A DNA stretch of 64,000 nt from Zobellia laminariae (lineage in GTDB: Bacteria; Bacteroidota; Bacteroidia; Flavobacteriales; Flavobacteriaceae), in NCBI RefSeq assembly GCF_009725995.1, contig NZ_RCNS01000002.1, positions 496,001 to 560,000 on the forward strand. The letters are read 5' to 3'. Shown in pieces: positions 47,649 through 57,942 of this stretch (its first letter is position 1; each line of letters starts with the position of its first letter). The notes beneath the pieces were generated by a model that was not told the DNA's origin, did not search any database, and was given only the letters and a program-made list of their open reading frames with translations. A program made the position numbers and the translations under genes.

Positions 47649-47680
47649 AAAAGCCCAATTTCCTTAGAAATTGGGCTTTT
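47649..47680. terminator. Bidirectional terminator between GH2 and GH117 genes
   Basis: Perfect 13-bp arms AAAAGCCCAATTT (47649-47661) and AAATTGGGCTTTT (47668-47680) with a 6-base loop, T runs on both strands. It lies between convergent genes. Confidence 0.9.
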
Positions 47681-47699
47681 GTTTATTTTATAGTTAAGG

Positions 47700-48977
47700 T
47701 TACTTCGTATTTTCAATGCGCTTTCGTTGTTTATCGGTAAGCCCAAATTGGAAATAAATATCTGGGTGATTCAATATGTCACTTTCTTTCATAAGCGGGT
47801 CGTCCACATCTAAACTAAGATCACAATCAAACCTTGCAAAATAGCTATGGCTTTTACCTTCTGCTTTCCCTACATTTCTAAAATGGCAAAGTCCCCAAGA
47901 AATACCACGGCCATCTTTGGTGTCTGTAAATGCATCAGGAACGTATGGGCCGGGTGCGATAGGCATTAACCCTGTAATGGCAGCTACTTCAAAATTGACT
48001 CCGTCTGGTGCGTATTGTATAGTATTGTGTTCTAGACCATGGCGACTTACCAATGCAGCAAGTCCTTCTTTAAAAGGAAAAAGCGCAGTCTCATGACCAG
48101 AATTTATAACCGGATTTAAAGGGTGTTTTTTGAAAGGGCCAAAAGGATTCTCAGAAATTGCAAGACCTTGAGCACGAACTTTAGGGTTACCGCCCATCTC
48201 TCCTTTGTAGTAGATATATATTTTTCCGTCACGTACAAGTGGGTAAGGGTCATGAATTACATATTGATCCCATGAACCTTCGGGGCCATTATCAAGAACA
48301 ATTTTGTTAGAAGGTGTCCAAGGGCCATTAGGAGAGTCTGCAACAGATGCTGCTACTGGACAATCGTCTCCTTTAGTTCCAGGTGCGCCTGGCATGTTTA
48401 AATAAGCTTGGTAATACAAGTAGTATTTTCCTTTGTAAACTAAAATGTCTGGTGTAGAGACGGAGCGCCAACCTGGGTTTGGTTTTTCAGTTCTTGTAAC
48501 AGCAACACCTTGTTCTTTCCAAGTGAAACCGTCTTTACTTGTTGCATACCATATTTCTGATAAATCCCAGTCTCGGGAAGGTATAGTATCGTTTCCACCA
48601 TTTTCATCAGGAGGAACACTGGTCTCACGATGTGTATACCAAAAATAATAGGTATCGTCTACTTTTATTACTTTACTAGCGTCTCTTCGGGAAACTGTGC
48701 CATCGTGACCGTGGTAGTCAAAACCTTCTAAGGGAGTATATTTAAAGTTTGAAAAAAGCTCGTTGGACGTTACTTCTAGTCCGCCATACGTGCCATCATA
48801 AATACGCTCAAATGCAGCGCTTAATATTCTGTCCGGCTTTTCCCTTGGTACGTTGCCATAAGGAAAATCTTCTTGAACTATTTCTGGGGTTGTTGGTTTA
48901 TTTTGGCTTTCTTCTTTTGTCTGGTTACAGGATATCAACAATGTTAATGATACCATGCTAAATAGGTTTTTTTTCAT
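47700..48977 (-). CDS. Second GH117-family lipoprotein (divergent clade)
   Basis: 425 aa with a lipoprotein signal ending at Cys17 (LISC). It has the GH117 skeleton: SRRDASKVI with Asp99, VIHDPYPL with Asp243 and INSGHETALFP with His295, plus propeller strands YYFWYTHRE, EIWYATSKDGFTW and KYYLYYQAYL. It is clearly different from the GH117 at 35787: the insertion with DENGGNDTIPSRD and the C-terminal extension (about 380-425) are its own. GH117 paralogues are known to be functionally unlike AhgA, and some lack neoagarobiose activity. It may act on a modified end unit such as L-galactose or a methylated or sulfated oligosaccharide. It is a single-gene unit. Confidence 0.88.
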   Translation of the reverse strand: MKKNLFSMVSLTLLISCNQTKEESQNKPTTPEIVQEDFPYGNVPREKPDRILSAAFERIYDGTYGGLEVTSNELFSNFKYTPLEGFDYHGHDGTVSRRDASKVIKVDDTYYFWYTHRETSVPPDENGGNDTIPSRDWDLSEIWYATSKDGFTWKEQGVAVTRTEKPNPGWRSVSTPDILVYKGKYYLYYQAYLNMPGAPGTKGDDCPVAASVADSPNGPWTPSNKIVLDNGPEGSWDQYVIHDPYPLVRDGKIYIYYKGEMGGNPKVRAQGLAISENPFGPFKKHPLNPVINSGHETALFPFKEGLAALVSRHGLEHNTIQYAPDGVNFEVAAITGLMPIAPGPYVPDAFTDTKDGRGISWGLCHFRNVGKAEGKSHSYFARFDCDLSLDVDDPLMKESDILNHPDIYFQFGLTDKQRKRIENTK

Positions 48978-49049
48978 TCTTTAATTGGGTGAGTTTGGTT
49001 AGATATTAATTGTTAAGTTCTTCTTTGCTTAGACCGCTCAATACGTGAT

Positions 49050-52000
49050 TTAGTTATATTCAATAAGCTGTAAGTAATGGTCATTGTTACCAACCAGTAT
49101 ATTGGATTTATCTGCAGTCTTAATAACTTTCATGTCTTTGACATCAAAAGGAGCGTAAAACCCACTTTGTGTGGCTGTAATTGGAGTAAAATCTCCTTTT
49201 CCGTTGCCTTTAAGAAAAAGACCTACGCCGGCATCGTTCCGTGGAGTTTCAATCTCGGAGGTAAATAAATTTCCGGCAATCAATAAGTCCTTATGGCCGT
49301 CTTTATCAAAATCTTCTGCGAGGATGGTGTTTATGCTAGATACTTGCGCCAGTTTTGGTAGCTCGTGTAGTTGAAATGATTTCCCTTCAATATTTTCAAT
49401 ATAATAGGATGCAAAAGTATATGCGGATAAGTGAAGCGCGTTGTTTAATTGGTCTCCATAAATGTCCTGTAAATCAGAATTTCCAAAAGATTCAAAAGTG
49501 GGAAATTTAGTGTCTAGCTCCGGTATTTGTTCAACGGAACAAGACCGGCCTCTAATAGGGTAAACTTCGCCTTCTTCAAAATAACTAAGGACAATATCTT
49601 GTTTTCCATTTTTATCAAAATCCGCACTATGCACTTGAAAAGGATGTTCAGGTGATGCTTTATATTTATAATTCAAACCCAGATTACCTACTATGAAATC
49701 ATCATCACCATCATCATCCATATCTGCTTTGGTAACATTATAATACCAGCCATCGGTTTTTTCTAAACCTTCCATTAAAGCGGGTTCAAAAGTTCCGTTT
49801 TCGGTCTGTAAGAATGTGATAATAGGCATCCATTCACCCACAATAATCAGGTCTAGTTTTTCATCATTATTTATGTGTGCCCATTGAGCGGATGTCACCA
49901 TACCCAGGTTTTTAAATCCAGGTGCTTTAGCAGCTGTTACGTTTTTTAGATATCCATTTTCATTTTGTAATAAAGTACTATGGGCAGGTGAGGGGTATTT
50001 GCCAGGTATTTGTCTACCGCTTACAAACAAGTCTACATCTCCGTCATTATCATAATCCGCAGGAATAACTTGTGAGCCACTATCCAAATATTTTGGTAGT
50101 CTACTGCTATCTTTTTTAAAATAGCCTGTTCCATCGTTAAGGTATAGTCGGTCTTGGAGGTTTTTACTATTTTCCTGAAATTCGTATCCGCCACTAACAA
50201 CAAATAGGTCTTGGTCACCATCATTATCAATATCAAAAAAGACACTGCCTAAGTCTTCTGACATTTTATCGATTAGAAAATCTTGTTGTGGTATTGAATC
50301 AAAACTCCCTGTTCTGTTTTGGATAAAAAGAGTTCCGCTTTTGCCCGATGCCCCACCAACGTAAAAATCCTCCAGTCCGTCCGAATTAACATCTGCTACA
50401 GCTATAGTTGGTCCAAATTGAGACATCTTGTGCGGCAAAAGAACTTGTTTCTGGTAATCGTCAAATTCATTTTCTGTATGCTTGTACTTTAGATTTTTTT
50501 TGATTGTTTTCTCACTGAAAATAGGCTTGATAAGAATATTTGAAGTATTTACAACTTCTTCGTTTTTCTGATAAATATCTAAGGCCTGATTTGAGCGAAC
50601 ATTTTTAAGTTCACTTATTTGACCATTGGGCCATTGAATCCTGATTTTTTCAATTTCTTTCATGGAACCAACTCCAAAATGTGCAGTGTTCTCGCTTTTT
50701 GACATATAACCTCGCACATTGGTTACTTCTATGGTCTGCCAGAGATGGGTGTCCTTATAAAGTAAAACTTTGCTACTTAAAGCCTCGGTCTGTGAAGTGG
50801 GGTGTAGGTTGAATCTAAGATAATTTCCAATATTTTTTTCTACCGTATGATTTTTATAGATGAATGCTTTTTCATCTATATTATTTATAACAAGGTCTAA
50901 ATCTCCATCTTGATCTAAATCTGCGTAGGCCGCACCATTGGATAAGGTTTCAAGTTCAAATCCCCATTCTTTATTTTGCTTGGTAAAAGTGAGGTCACCA
51001 TTATTTTTATAAGCATAGTTCTGAAGCTTGTCTTCTGGAGCAATTTTGGTCAACGCCAAAATATCAACTATATTTTCAAATTTTTTATTTGTCTTTTTTG
51101 CAACCTTATCAATGCTATCTAAAATACGTTCGTACTTTTTATTTACATCACTATTACGCATGTTCCGCTTAATGCCATTGGTTACGAAAATGTCTTTTAG
51201 CCCGTCATTGTCAAAGTCGGCAATTAACGGGCCCCAACTCCAATCTGTATTGGATACGCCGGCCATTTGTGCAACATCACTAAAAGAACCATTGCCGTTA
51301 TTTCGTTGTAGCGTGTTAAACATGTATTGGTAATGCCCACCTTCATTAACTATGTTCCAAAAATTTTCTGGATTCATACCGCCCATATTGGTCTTGATAC
51401 GTTTATGGTCTTCAGCAACCATATCCAATACCATAATATCTAGGTTGCCGTCATTATCAAAATCGGCAATATCAGTACCCATGCTAAAATTAGAAATGTG
51501 TTTAAAGTGATTTTTCAGGTCTTCTTTAAATCCTCCTTTTTGGTCATTTATATAATAAAAATCCGGTTCATTATAGTCGTTAGCAACGTACATATCTTGC
51601 CAGCCATCATTATTAAGGTCTCCCACAGCTACGGATAAACCAAAGGCCATGTTCTCTGTTTTGGTAACGGGAGAAACTTCAATAAAACCAATGTTCTTCC
51701 CCAAATTTCGGTAGAGTTTATCACTATACATAGGGTTGGAGCCTATTCGTCTCTTTTTACCGCCTTGTCTATTACCATACCCAGGAGGTTGGTTTATTAC
51801 ATAAAGGTCAAGAAGTCCATTTTTATCATAGTCTAGAAAACTCGCCTGAATTGAATAGCCCTTATCATTCAAACCATAATGCGCAGCCATTTCCTGGAAT
51901 GTACCTTTGCCAGAATTTATGTATAGTAAATTGGCACTCTTGTCTCTGTTGCCTTGTTCGTTTTTGCATATGTAGATGTCTTGGAACCCATCTCCATTTA

Positions 52001-52382
52001 CATCTGCAAATGTGACACCGGTAGACCAGCTATCACTTTTTAGAATGCCAGCCGTATCAGTGACATCTTCAAATAGCATATCTCCTTTATTAAGGTATAA
52101 TTTGTCATGTACCTGATTGCCGGAAAAATAAATATCGGGTAGGCCATCATTATTTATATCTCCAATGGCAACCCCTGCACCAGTAACAAAGTTTTCATTT
52201 ACAAGGTGATTTTCTTTAGCGGTTTCTTTTAAGGTATTTGAAAAGTGTATACCAGAATCTTCTGGTTGAACTAACGTAAATAAAGTCTTTGAATCATCAA
52301 CCGTCTTTTGTTCTGATTTATCACAGGAAAACAAAAACAAAAACGAAAAACCGAATAATCCCAAACTCCATTTTGTTTTCAT
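49050..52382 (-). CDS. Giant FG-GAP/ASPIC-UnbV (CRTAC1-like) lipoprotein
   Basis: 1110 aa from the ATG at 52382; the ATG at 52430 would put 16 hydrophilic residues before the signal. A lipoprotein signal ends at the Cys of LFSC (about residue 20). FG-GAP/VCBS repeats (DINNDGLPDIYF, DVNGDGFQDIYI, DFDNDGNLDIMV, DLDQDGDLDLVI, DYDNDGDVDLFV) flank an ASPIC/UnbV section at about 520-600 (VTNVRGYMSKSENTAHFGVG, IQWPNGQISEL). It is an intact paralogue of the frame-broken gene at 28849 and is divergent from the second susC across a 325-base gap. Surface-exposed glycan binding or protein-protein contact is inferred, not known. Confidence 0.85.
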   Translation of the reverse strand: MKTKWSLGLFGFSFLFLFSCDKSEQKTVDDSKTLFTLVQPEDSGIHFSNTLKETAKENHLVNENFVTGAGVAIGDINNDGLPDIYFSGNQVHDKLYLNKGDMLFEDVTDTAGILKSDSWSTGVTFADVNGDGFQDIYICKNEQGNRDKSANLLYINSGKGTFQEMAAHYGLNDKGYSIQASFLDYDKNGLLDLYVINQPPGYGNRQGGKKRRIGSNPMYSDKLYRNLGKNIGFIEVSPVTKTENMAFGLSVAVGDLNNDGWQDMYVANDYNEPDFYYINDQKGGFKEDLKNHFKHISNFSMGTDIADFDNDGNLDIMVLDMVAEDHKRIKTNMGGMNPENFWNIVNEGGHYQYMFNTLQRNNGNGSFSDVAQMAGVSNTDWSWGPLIADFDNDGLKDIFVTNGIKRNMRNSDVNKKYERILDSIDKVAKKTNKKFENIVDILALTKIAPEDKLQNYAYKNNGDLTFTKQNKEWGFELETLSNGAAYADLDQDGDLDLVINNIDEKAFIYKNHTVEKNIGNYLRFNLHPTSQTEALSSKVLLYKDTHLWQTIEVTNVRGYMSKSENTAHFGVGSMKEIEKIRIQWPNGQISELKNVRSNQALDIYQKNEEVVNTSNILIKPIFSEKTIKKNLKYKHTENEFDDYQKQVLLPHKMSQFGPTIAVADVNSDGLEDFYVGGASGKSGTLFIQNRTGSFDSIPQQDFLIDKMSEDLGSVFFDIDNDGDQDLFVVSGGYEFQENSKNLQDRLYLNDGTGYFKKDSSRLPKYLDSGSQVIPADYDNDGDVDLFVSGRQIPGKYPSPAHSTLLQNENGYLKNVTAAKAPGFKNLGMVTSAQWAHINNDEKLDLIIVGEWMPIITFLQTENGTFEPALMEGLEKTDGWYYNVTKADMDDDGDDDFIVGNLGLNYKYKASPEHPFQVHSADFDKNGKQDIVLSYFEEGEVYPIRGRSCSVEQIPELDTKFPTFESFGNSDLQDIYGDQLNNALHLSAYTFASYYIENIEGKSFQLHELPKLAQVSSINTILAEDFDKDGHKDLLIAGNLFTSEIETPRNDAGVGLFLKGNGKGDFTPITATQSGFYAPFDVKDMKVIKTADKSNILVGNNDHYLQLIEYN

Positions 52383-52447
52383 GGAATCTAAAGCAATAAA
52401 CGCTACATCTTTTACAGAGAAACTAAACATAATAAGGTTTGTGTAAT

Positions 52448-52559
52448 AATGGTCAAAATACGGAAAGACTCTTAACAGAATGGGTAATATAAGTTCATGC
52501 TCAGGTAATTACAGGTCATAAAAAACCAAGTGACCTATAATTACCCGATTTTGACCATT
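52448..52559. promoter_or_regulatory. Nested inverted repeats in the divergent FG-GAP/susC control region
   Basis: Outer arms AATGGTCAAAAT (52448-52459) and ATTTTGACCATT (52548-52559) are perfectly complementary, 88 bases apart. Inside them, 16-base arms 52503-52518 and 52531-52546 (AGGTAATT... and ...AATTACCC) pair with two mismatches around a 12-base AT-rich centre. Operators for one or two regulators of the divergent genes, or a hairpin, are possible. Confidence 0.6.
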
Positions 52560-52676
52560 TATTGCCGAGTCCTAACAAAGGTAAAATACTTTCTTTGACA
52601 ATATAATTGTTGATTCCTCATCAGAGAAAGGTTTTTAAAGTGAAAATCCTAATCTTTTTGGCTTATTTCTGCTGTT

Positions 52677-52688
52677 TGGTCAAAATAC
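52677..52688 (+). promoter_or_regulatory. Third copy of the TGGTCAAAATAC motif before susC
   Basis: TGGTCAAAATAC at 52677-52688 is identical to 52450-52461, and 52547-52558 carries it in reverse with one difference. The copy ends 19 bases before the susC ATG at 52708, so a protein bound here could block transcription or translation start. Confidence 0.5.
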
Positions 52689-52707
52689 TAACTAACAAAA
52701 AACAGGC

Positions 52708-55700
52708 ATGATTATGAAAGAATGTTTATTTAAACAACTCACAAAACGCAAACATTGGTTATTGTTTGGGCTTATGTTGACTTGTGCTTCTATTGGATTT
52801 GCACAAGACTCTAATGTAAGTGGAACTATTACCGATGAACTTAATCAACCCATGTTCGGAGCAAATGTTCTAGTAAAAGGAACAACGAACGGGGTAGTAA
52901 CAGACTTTGATGGAAACTTCTCCCTTGCAGCAAAAACAGGAGATATTTTGGTTATATCTTATACCGGGTATACTACCAAAGAAGTATCAGCAGAAACGGG
53001 TACAACTATTAATGTACAGTTACAACCTGATTCTCAATTATTGGACGAGGTTGTGGTAATAGGTTACGGTTCCAGAAAAAAAGCAGATGTAACTGGTGCA
53101 GTAAGTACGGTAAAGACCGCATATATAGAACAACAAGCATCATCTGATGCAACTAGAGCACTCCAAGGTAGTGCTGCTGGTGTAACTGTAAATGCTTCTG
53201 CAAGACCAGGGCAAAATGCTCAGGTAAGAATTCGTGGTTTAGGTACTATTAACGGAAACGGACCTTTGTATGTTGTAGATGGAGTTTTTGGTGCATCGCC
53301 ACCACCAACAAGTCAAATTGAATCTATGCAAGTGTTAAAAGATGCTTCTTCTACCGCTATTTACGGTTCAAGAGGTGCTAATGGTGTAATCTTAATAACA
53401 ACTACAACGGGTAGAAAAGCGCAACCCGCCAAAATAGATATCAACTTAAGGAGTGGTATGGGTACGTCTACTTCTAGATATGACTTAGTTACCGATCCAA
53501 ATTTAATCGGGCAACAAATTTGGTTGGAACAGACCAATGATGGTATTGCTCCAAATCATGCTCATTTTAGTTTTGATCCAAACAATATTCAGGCAACCCA
53601 AGTAAATGATTATTTGTTTCCAAATGGAGCATCTAATGGCGATGCATCAACTAATCCGGCATTGTACGACCAAGTAAATTACCCGATTACTAAAACCAAC
53701 CAAGAAGGAACAGATTGGATGGAAGAGTTGTATCAACCTGCATTAATACAAGATTTTGTATTGTCTGTGTCAGGAGGTTCAGAGAGAACAACGTATGCTT
53801 TAAGTGCCAATTATTTTAAAGAAGAAGGGATATTACGAGACAATTCTTATAATAGATATGCTATTCGTGCCAATATAGATTCTCAGGTAAAGGATTGGTT
53901 AAAAATAGGAGAACGTTTAGGGGTCACATTAAGCGAATCTAAAGGAAACACTGTTGGTTTTAATAGTATTATTGAGACTAGTCCGTTAATACCTGTTAGA
54001 GATATTGCCGGAAACTATGCCGGTGGTGTTGTAGGTGGCGGATTAAATGATGGTCCAAACCCTGTGGCAAACAACTTTAGACAGCGCAAGGATAAGAGAA
54101 CAACTTTGAATGTAACAGGTAATGTTTTTGTGGAGATTAAACCCGCTAACAATCTAACGTTCAAATCTCTTTTAGGGTATAACATGAATTGGTATTCAAA
54201 TCATGACCCTAGGTTTGCAGATTTAGAGAATACCAATGGTACGGCAGGACATACATTAACAGAGACTAGAGGAGATAATTTAACGTGGAACTTTACCAAC
54301 ACTTTAAACTACACTAAGACTTTTAATGATGTACATAAACTAGATGTTTTATTAGGAACGGAATCTACAAGGTTTAGATATGACCAAATTGCCGCAGGTA
54401 GAGAAAGTTTTATTTCTACTGATGATGATTTCTTTATTCTTAGTTCAGGGTCGGAAAACCAAACGAACAGTGGCGAAGCTGCTGCATGGGCTCTAAACTC
54501 ATATTTTGGCCGTTTGTATTATTCATATGACGATAAGTACATGATAGAGGCCACGGTTAGACGTGATGGTTCTTCTAGGTTTGGTGCTAATAATAGATGG
54601 GGTAATTTCCCGGCAATCTCTGGTGGATGGGTTGTTTCTAGAGAAAACTTCTTGGCCGATAGCAGTTGGTTAAACTACTTAAAACTACGTGCTGGTTGGG
54701 GACAATCTGGTAATGACCAAATAGGGAACTATAATGGTTTCAGTACTTTTAGTTCAGACTTAGGTAGCTCATTTTACGGTTTAGGTGGTGCTGATGGCAT
54801 AATCAAACAAGGATTCCAATCTTCAGCTATAGGAAATCCTGATGCTAAATGGGAGACTACTACTTCTACAAACTTTGCTGTTGATGCAACATTGTTCAAT
54901 CGTGTTAATCTTACGGTAGATGTTTGGAATAAGGATACAAAAGATATGTTATTCCCTATTGCTATACCAGCAGTAGAAGGATTTGCAACTGCACCAAGTG
55001 TAAATATCGGAACCATGGCAAACAAAGGTGTTGATATAGAACTAGGTTATAGAGGTGGTGGAACTGAAGAAGGAGATTTCAAATATAACGTGGGTGTTAT
55101 TTTCTCAACTTATAAAAATGAGGTTGAGTCTTTGTCTGAAACAGATGGTGAATTTATTGTTGGTAGAAACCAAAGGGCTCAGACGTATTCTAGAGTAGAG
55201 ACAGGTACTGCATTTCCTGAATTTTACGGGTATGTTGTAGAGGGAATTTTTCAAACTCAAGGGGAGGCAGATGCACACCCGGAAAATGGTACGTATAACC
55301 AGCCTGGAAACTTGAAAATTAAAGATGTTGATGGTAGTGGAGATATTACTCCAGACGATAGAACCTACATTGGTAATCCAAATCCGGATTTTACCGCAGG
55401 ACTTAATTTAAGTATGGAGTATAAAGGGTTTGATTTCTCTGCTAGCTTCTATACTAGCCAAGGTAATGATGCTATTAACTATTACAATAGATTTACTAGA
55501 TACGGACTTTTTCAAGGTCCTAAGAGTCCAGATAGATTGTATAAGTCTTGGGGAAGCCCATATTTAGAGAACAATGCTGATGCCGTATTGCCAAAAGCAT
55601 CTTCTCAGACAAGCTTTGAGCAAAACACCCATTCAGATTTAGTTGAAGATGCCTCATACATTCGTTTGCAAAATGCGCAAATAGGCTTTAACGTACCAAA

Positions 55701-55914
55701 CAAAATTTTAGATAAAATGAGTTTGGCTTCTATGAGAATCTATGTAATGGGTACCAACCTGTTCACCATATCGGATTACTCTGGTTTGGATCCTGAAATC
55801 GCTTTATATGACGATCCAGATTCAGGTTTTTCAAGTGATATCGATAGAGGTTTAGATTTGGGTACTTGGCCATCGCCAAGACAGATCATATTTGGTCTTA
55901 ATATCTCATTATAA
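52708..55914 (+). CDS. susC: Second SusC-like TonB-dependent transporter
   Basis: 1068 aa. Signal peptide to about residue 33 (IGFAQ), carboxypeptidase-like domain (VSGTITDELNQPMFGANVLVKG, about 37-110), EVVVIGYGSRKKADVTGAVSTVK (about 114-136), plug with LKDASSTAIYGSRGANGVILITT, and a beta-barrel ending LNISL. Paired with the SusD-like gene 17 bases downstream, it should import oligosaccharides across the outer membrane. Its sequence differs from the first SusC throughout the barrel, so the two pairs probably carry different oligosaccharides. Preceded by repeat-rich control DNA shared with the divergent FG-GAP gene. Confidence 0.95.
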   Translation: MIMKECLFKQLTKRKHWLLFGLMLTCASIGFAQDSNVSGTITDELNQPMFGANVLVKGTTNGVVTDFDGNFSLAAKTGDILVISYTGYTTKEVSAETGTTINVQLQPDSQLLDEVVVIGYGSRKKADVTGAVSTVKTAYIEQQASSDATRALQGSAAGVTVNASARPGQNAQVRIRGLGTINGNGPLYVVDGVFGASPPPTSQIESMQVLKDASSTAIYGSRGANGVILITTTTGRKAQPAKIDINLRSGMGTSTSRYDLVTDPNLIGQQIWLEQTNDGIAPNHAHFSFDPNNIQATQVNDYLFPNGASNGDASTNPALYDQVNYPITKTNQEGTDWMEELYQPALIQDFVLSVSGGSERTTYALSANYFKEEGILRDNSYNRYAIRANIDSQVKDWLKIGERLGVTLSESKGNTVGFNSIIETSPLIPVRDIAGNYAGGVVGGGLNDGPNPVANNFRQRKDKRTTLNVTGNVFVEIKPANNLTFKSLLGYNMNWYSNHDPRFADLENTNGTAGHTLTETRGDNLTWNFTNTLNYTKTFNDVHKLDVLLGTESTRFRYDQIAAGRESFISTDDDFFILSSGSENQTNSGEAAAWALNSYFGRLYYSYDDKYMIEATVRRDGSSRFGANNRWGNFPAISGGWVVSRENFLADSSWLNYLKLRAGWGQSGNDQIGNYNGFSTFSSDLGSSFYGLGGADGIIKQGFQSSAIGNPDAKWETTTSTNFAVDATLFNRVNLTVDVWNKDTKDMLFPIAIPAVEGFATAPSVNIGTMANKGVDIELGYRGGGTEEGDFKYNVGVIFSTYKNEVESLSETDGEFIVGRNQRAQTYSRVETGTAFPEFYGYVVEGIFQTQGEADAHPENGTYNQPGNLKIKDVDGSGDITPDDRTYIGNPNPDFTAGLNLSMEYKGFDFSASFYTSQGNDAINYYNRFTRYGLFQGPKSPDRLYKSWGSPYLENNADAVLPKASSQTSFEQNTHSDLVEDASYIRLQNAQIGFNVPNKILDKMSLASMRIYVMGTNLFTISDYSGLDPEIALYDDPDSGFSSDIDRGLDLGTWPSPRQIIFGLNISL

Positions 55915-55931
55915 AATAAAAATTGAAAAAG

Positions 55932-57683
55932 ATGAAAAATAATATATTTATAAAAACCGGATTGCTTGCTACGGTTATGGCCCTATCGTGGTCATGTGGA
56001 GAGGAGTTTCTTGAGGAAAAGCCTAAAGGAGCGGTAAGCGAAGAAATATTGACAACTGAAAATGGGGTAGATCTTCTCCTTGTTGGCGCGTATTCTAGAT
56101 TGGATGGATATGCTGCCGGAGAAGCAGGAGGTCAAGGAGAGGCATCTGCTATGAACTGGGTCTGGGGAGATGTTCCTTCCGATGATATGCACCGTGGTGA
56201 TCAAACGGGTGGCTGGAGTCCTATCAACCTTATAGAAAGATATGAAGCTGATGCTTCTAACCCTTGGTTAGATGGATTGTGGGCAGCAAACTATGATGCA
56301 ATTGCTAGATCAAATGATGCAATTAGAGTTTTGAAAAAAGCGGGAGATAATGTGGAGCCTGCCGTAGCTGTTCAACTAGAAGCTGAAGCACGTTGGTTAA
56401 GAGCTTGGTACCATTTTCAACTCCGTAGTAAGATTGAGAAAATACCATATATTACCGATGATGTAGTTGCTAAGGAAGTAACTAACAGTGAAGAAGTTTG
56501 GGATAAGATAGAAGCTGATCTTAAATGGGGTATTGATAATGGTATGGCCGAAGAAGTTGAAATAGGTCGGGCATCTCGTTGGGCAGCCAAAGCACTTTTG
56601 GCTCGTGTTCATATGTTTCAACAAGAATTTACGGAAGCAAAACCTTATTTAAATGACATTATTGATAATGGCCCATTTCAATTAATGGATCATTACTATG
56701 ATAATTTTGATGAAGAAAAACAGAACAATGCAGAGAGTATTTTAGAAGTTCAGTACACTGTAAATGATGGAGCAGGAGATGCCAATAGTGGTGCCGATCA
56801 TAGAACTTTGTTTCCTAGAGGTAGTGATATTGGGTCTTGTTGTGCATACAGTGCACCAAGTTTTGACCTGTTCAATGCTTTTAAAACAGATGCAGATGGT
56901 TTACCATTGTTCGATACTTTTCAGGACGATTTACTTTTAGAAGATTACGGTGTTCTAGATACCGAACCTTTTACGCCAACTGCTGAGTCACTTGACCCTA
57001 GAGTAGATTGGACTATTGGTAGAAGAGGTATTCCATTTTTGGATTGGGGACCAATGTCCGGTAGTGATTGGATGTTAGATCAAGCTGGTATGGGGCCTTT
57101 CTTGAACAAAAAAATTATGTTCTATAAGAGAAATAAAGGGGTTATTTCCATTTCAAGTCCTACTTGGTCAAATGGTCTTAACGGTAATAATCTACGCATA
57201 TTCAGATTAAGCCATGTTATCTTATGGCGAGCAGAGGTGGCTATGGAAGAAAACGACCTTGGTTTGGCTAAAGACTTGGTAAACGAAATTCGCGAGCGTG
57301 CTCAAGATGATTTGGTAATGGGGAAAGTGAATAACACCACTTTTGAAAGTGGATATGAGTTAGACATAGATGAAGATCAGCCTGCAGCTAATTATAATTT
57401 AGGTCTGTACGCATCTTTTCCAAATCAGGACTACGCTAGAAAAGCAATTTATCACGAAATGCGTTTGGAATTTGCTTTAGAAGGAATGCGTTTTCAAGAC
57501 TTGGTACGTTGGGGAATTGATGAGCCAACTATTAGTAAATATTTACAATCTGAATTAAGTGATGGTAAACTTCCTTGGTTGCAAGGGGCAAACTATACAG
57601 ATGGTCAAGATGATCATTGGCCTGTACCGCAAACACAAATTGATTTACAGCAAGGAGTATTAGTACAAGATCCAGCCTATTAA
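55932..57683 (+). CDS. susD: Second SusD-like surface glycan-binding lipoprotein
   Basis: 583 aa from the ATG at 55932 (an in-frame TTG at 55923 precedes it). A lipoprotein signal ends at Cys of LSWSC (about residue 22). RagB/SusD features: EAEARWLRAWYHFQLR, ASRWAAKALLARVHMFQ, and C-terminal YHEMRLEFALEGMRFQDLVRW and HWPVPQTQIDLQQGVLVQDP. It should form the lid of the SusC encoded just upstream. Followed by a hairpin terminator. Confidence 0.94.
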   Translation: MKNNIFIKTGLLATVMALSWSCGEEFLEEKPKGAVSEEILTTENGVDLLLVGAYSRLDGYAAGEAGGQGEASAMNWVWGDVPSDDMHRGDQTGGWSPINLIERYEADASNPWLDGLWAANYDAIARSNDAIRVLKKAGDNVEPAVAVQLEAEARWLRAWYHFQLRSKIEKIPYITDDVVAKEVTNSEEVWDKIEADLKWGIDNGMAEEVEIGRASRWAAKALLARVHMFQQEFTEAKPYLNDIIDNGPFQLMDHYYDNFDEEKQNNAESILEVQYTVNDGAGDANSGADHRTLFPRGSDIGSCCAYSAPSFDLFNAFKTDADGLPLFDTFQDDLLLEDYGVLDTEPFTPTAESLDPRVDWTIGRRGIPFLDWGPMSGSDWMLDQAGMGPFLNKKIMFYKRNKGVISISSPTWSNGLNGNNLRIFRLSHVILWRAEVAMEENDLGLAKDLVNEIRERAQDDLVMGKVNNTTFESGYELDIDEDQPAANYNLGLYASFPNQDYARKAIYHEMRLEFALEGMRFQDLVRWGIDEPTISKYLQSELSDGKLPWLQGANYTDGQDDHWPVPQTQIDLQQGVLVQDPAY

Positions 57684-57725
57684 AAAAGGATATAAAATAA
57701 ACTAGTTGAGTTAGTTGTTTGTAAG

Positions 57726-57763
57726 CGGCAGCAGGGTATTTGATCCTGTTGCCGTTTCTTTTT
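57726..57763 (+). terminator. Rho-independent terminator after the second susD
   Basis: Arms CGGCAGCAGG (57726-57735) and CCTGTTGCCG (57745-57754) with one G-U pair, then a T-rich tract. It separates susC/susD from the transporter/dehydratase unit. Confidence 0.82.
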
Positions 57764-57942
57764 AGTATCAACTTTTTACAACTAATAAAAATTAATAATG
57801 TTTCTACACTTTAGAATACAATTATTAATTGTTATATTGACACTTTTTAAATTTAAGTAGGATATTTCGTCTTGCTTATTTCATGAAAAAAATAACAGAA
57901 TAACAACCGACCGTTTAATTAAGAAATAATACAACTAAGTAA

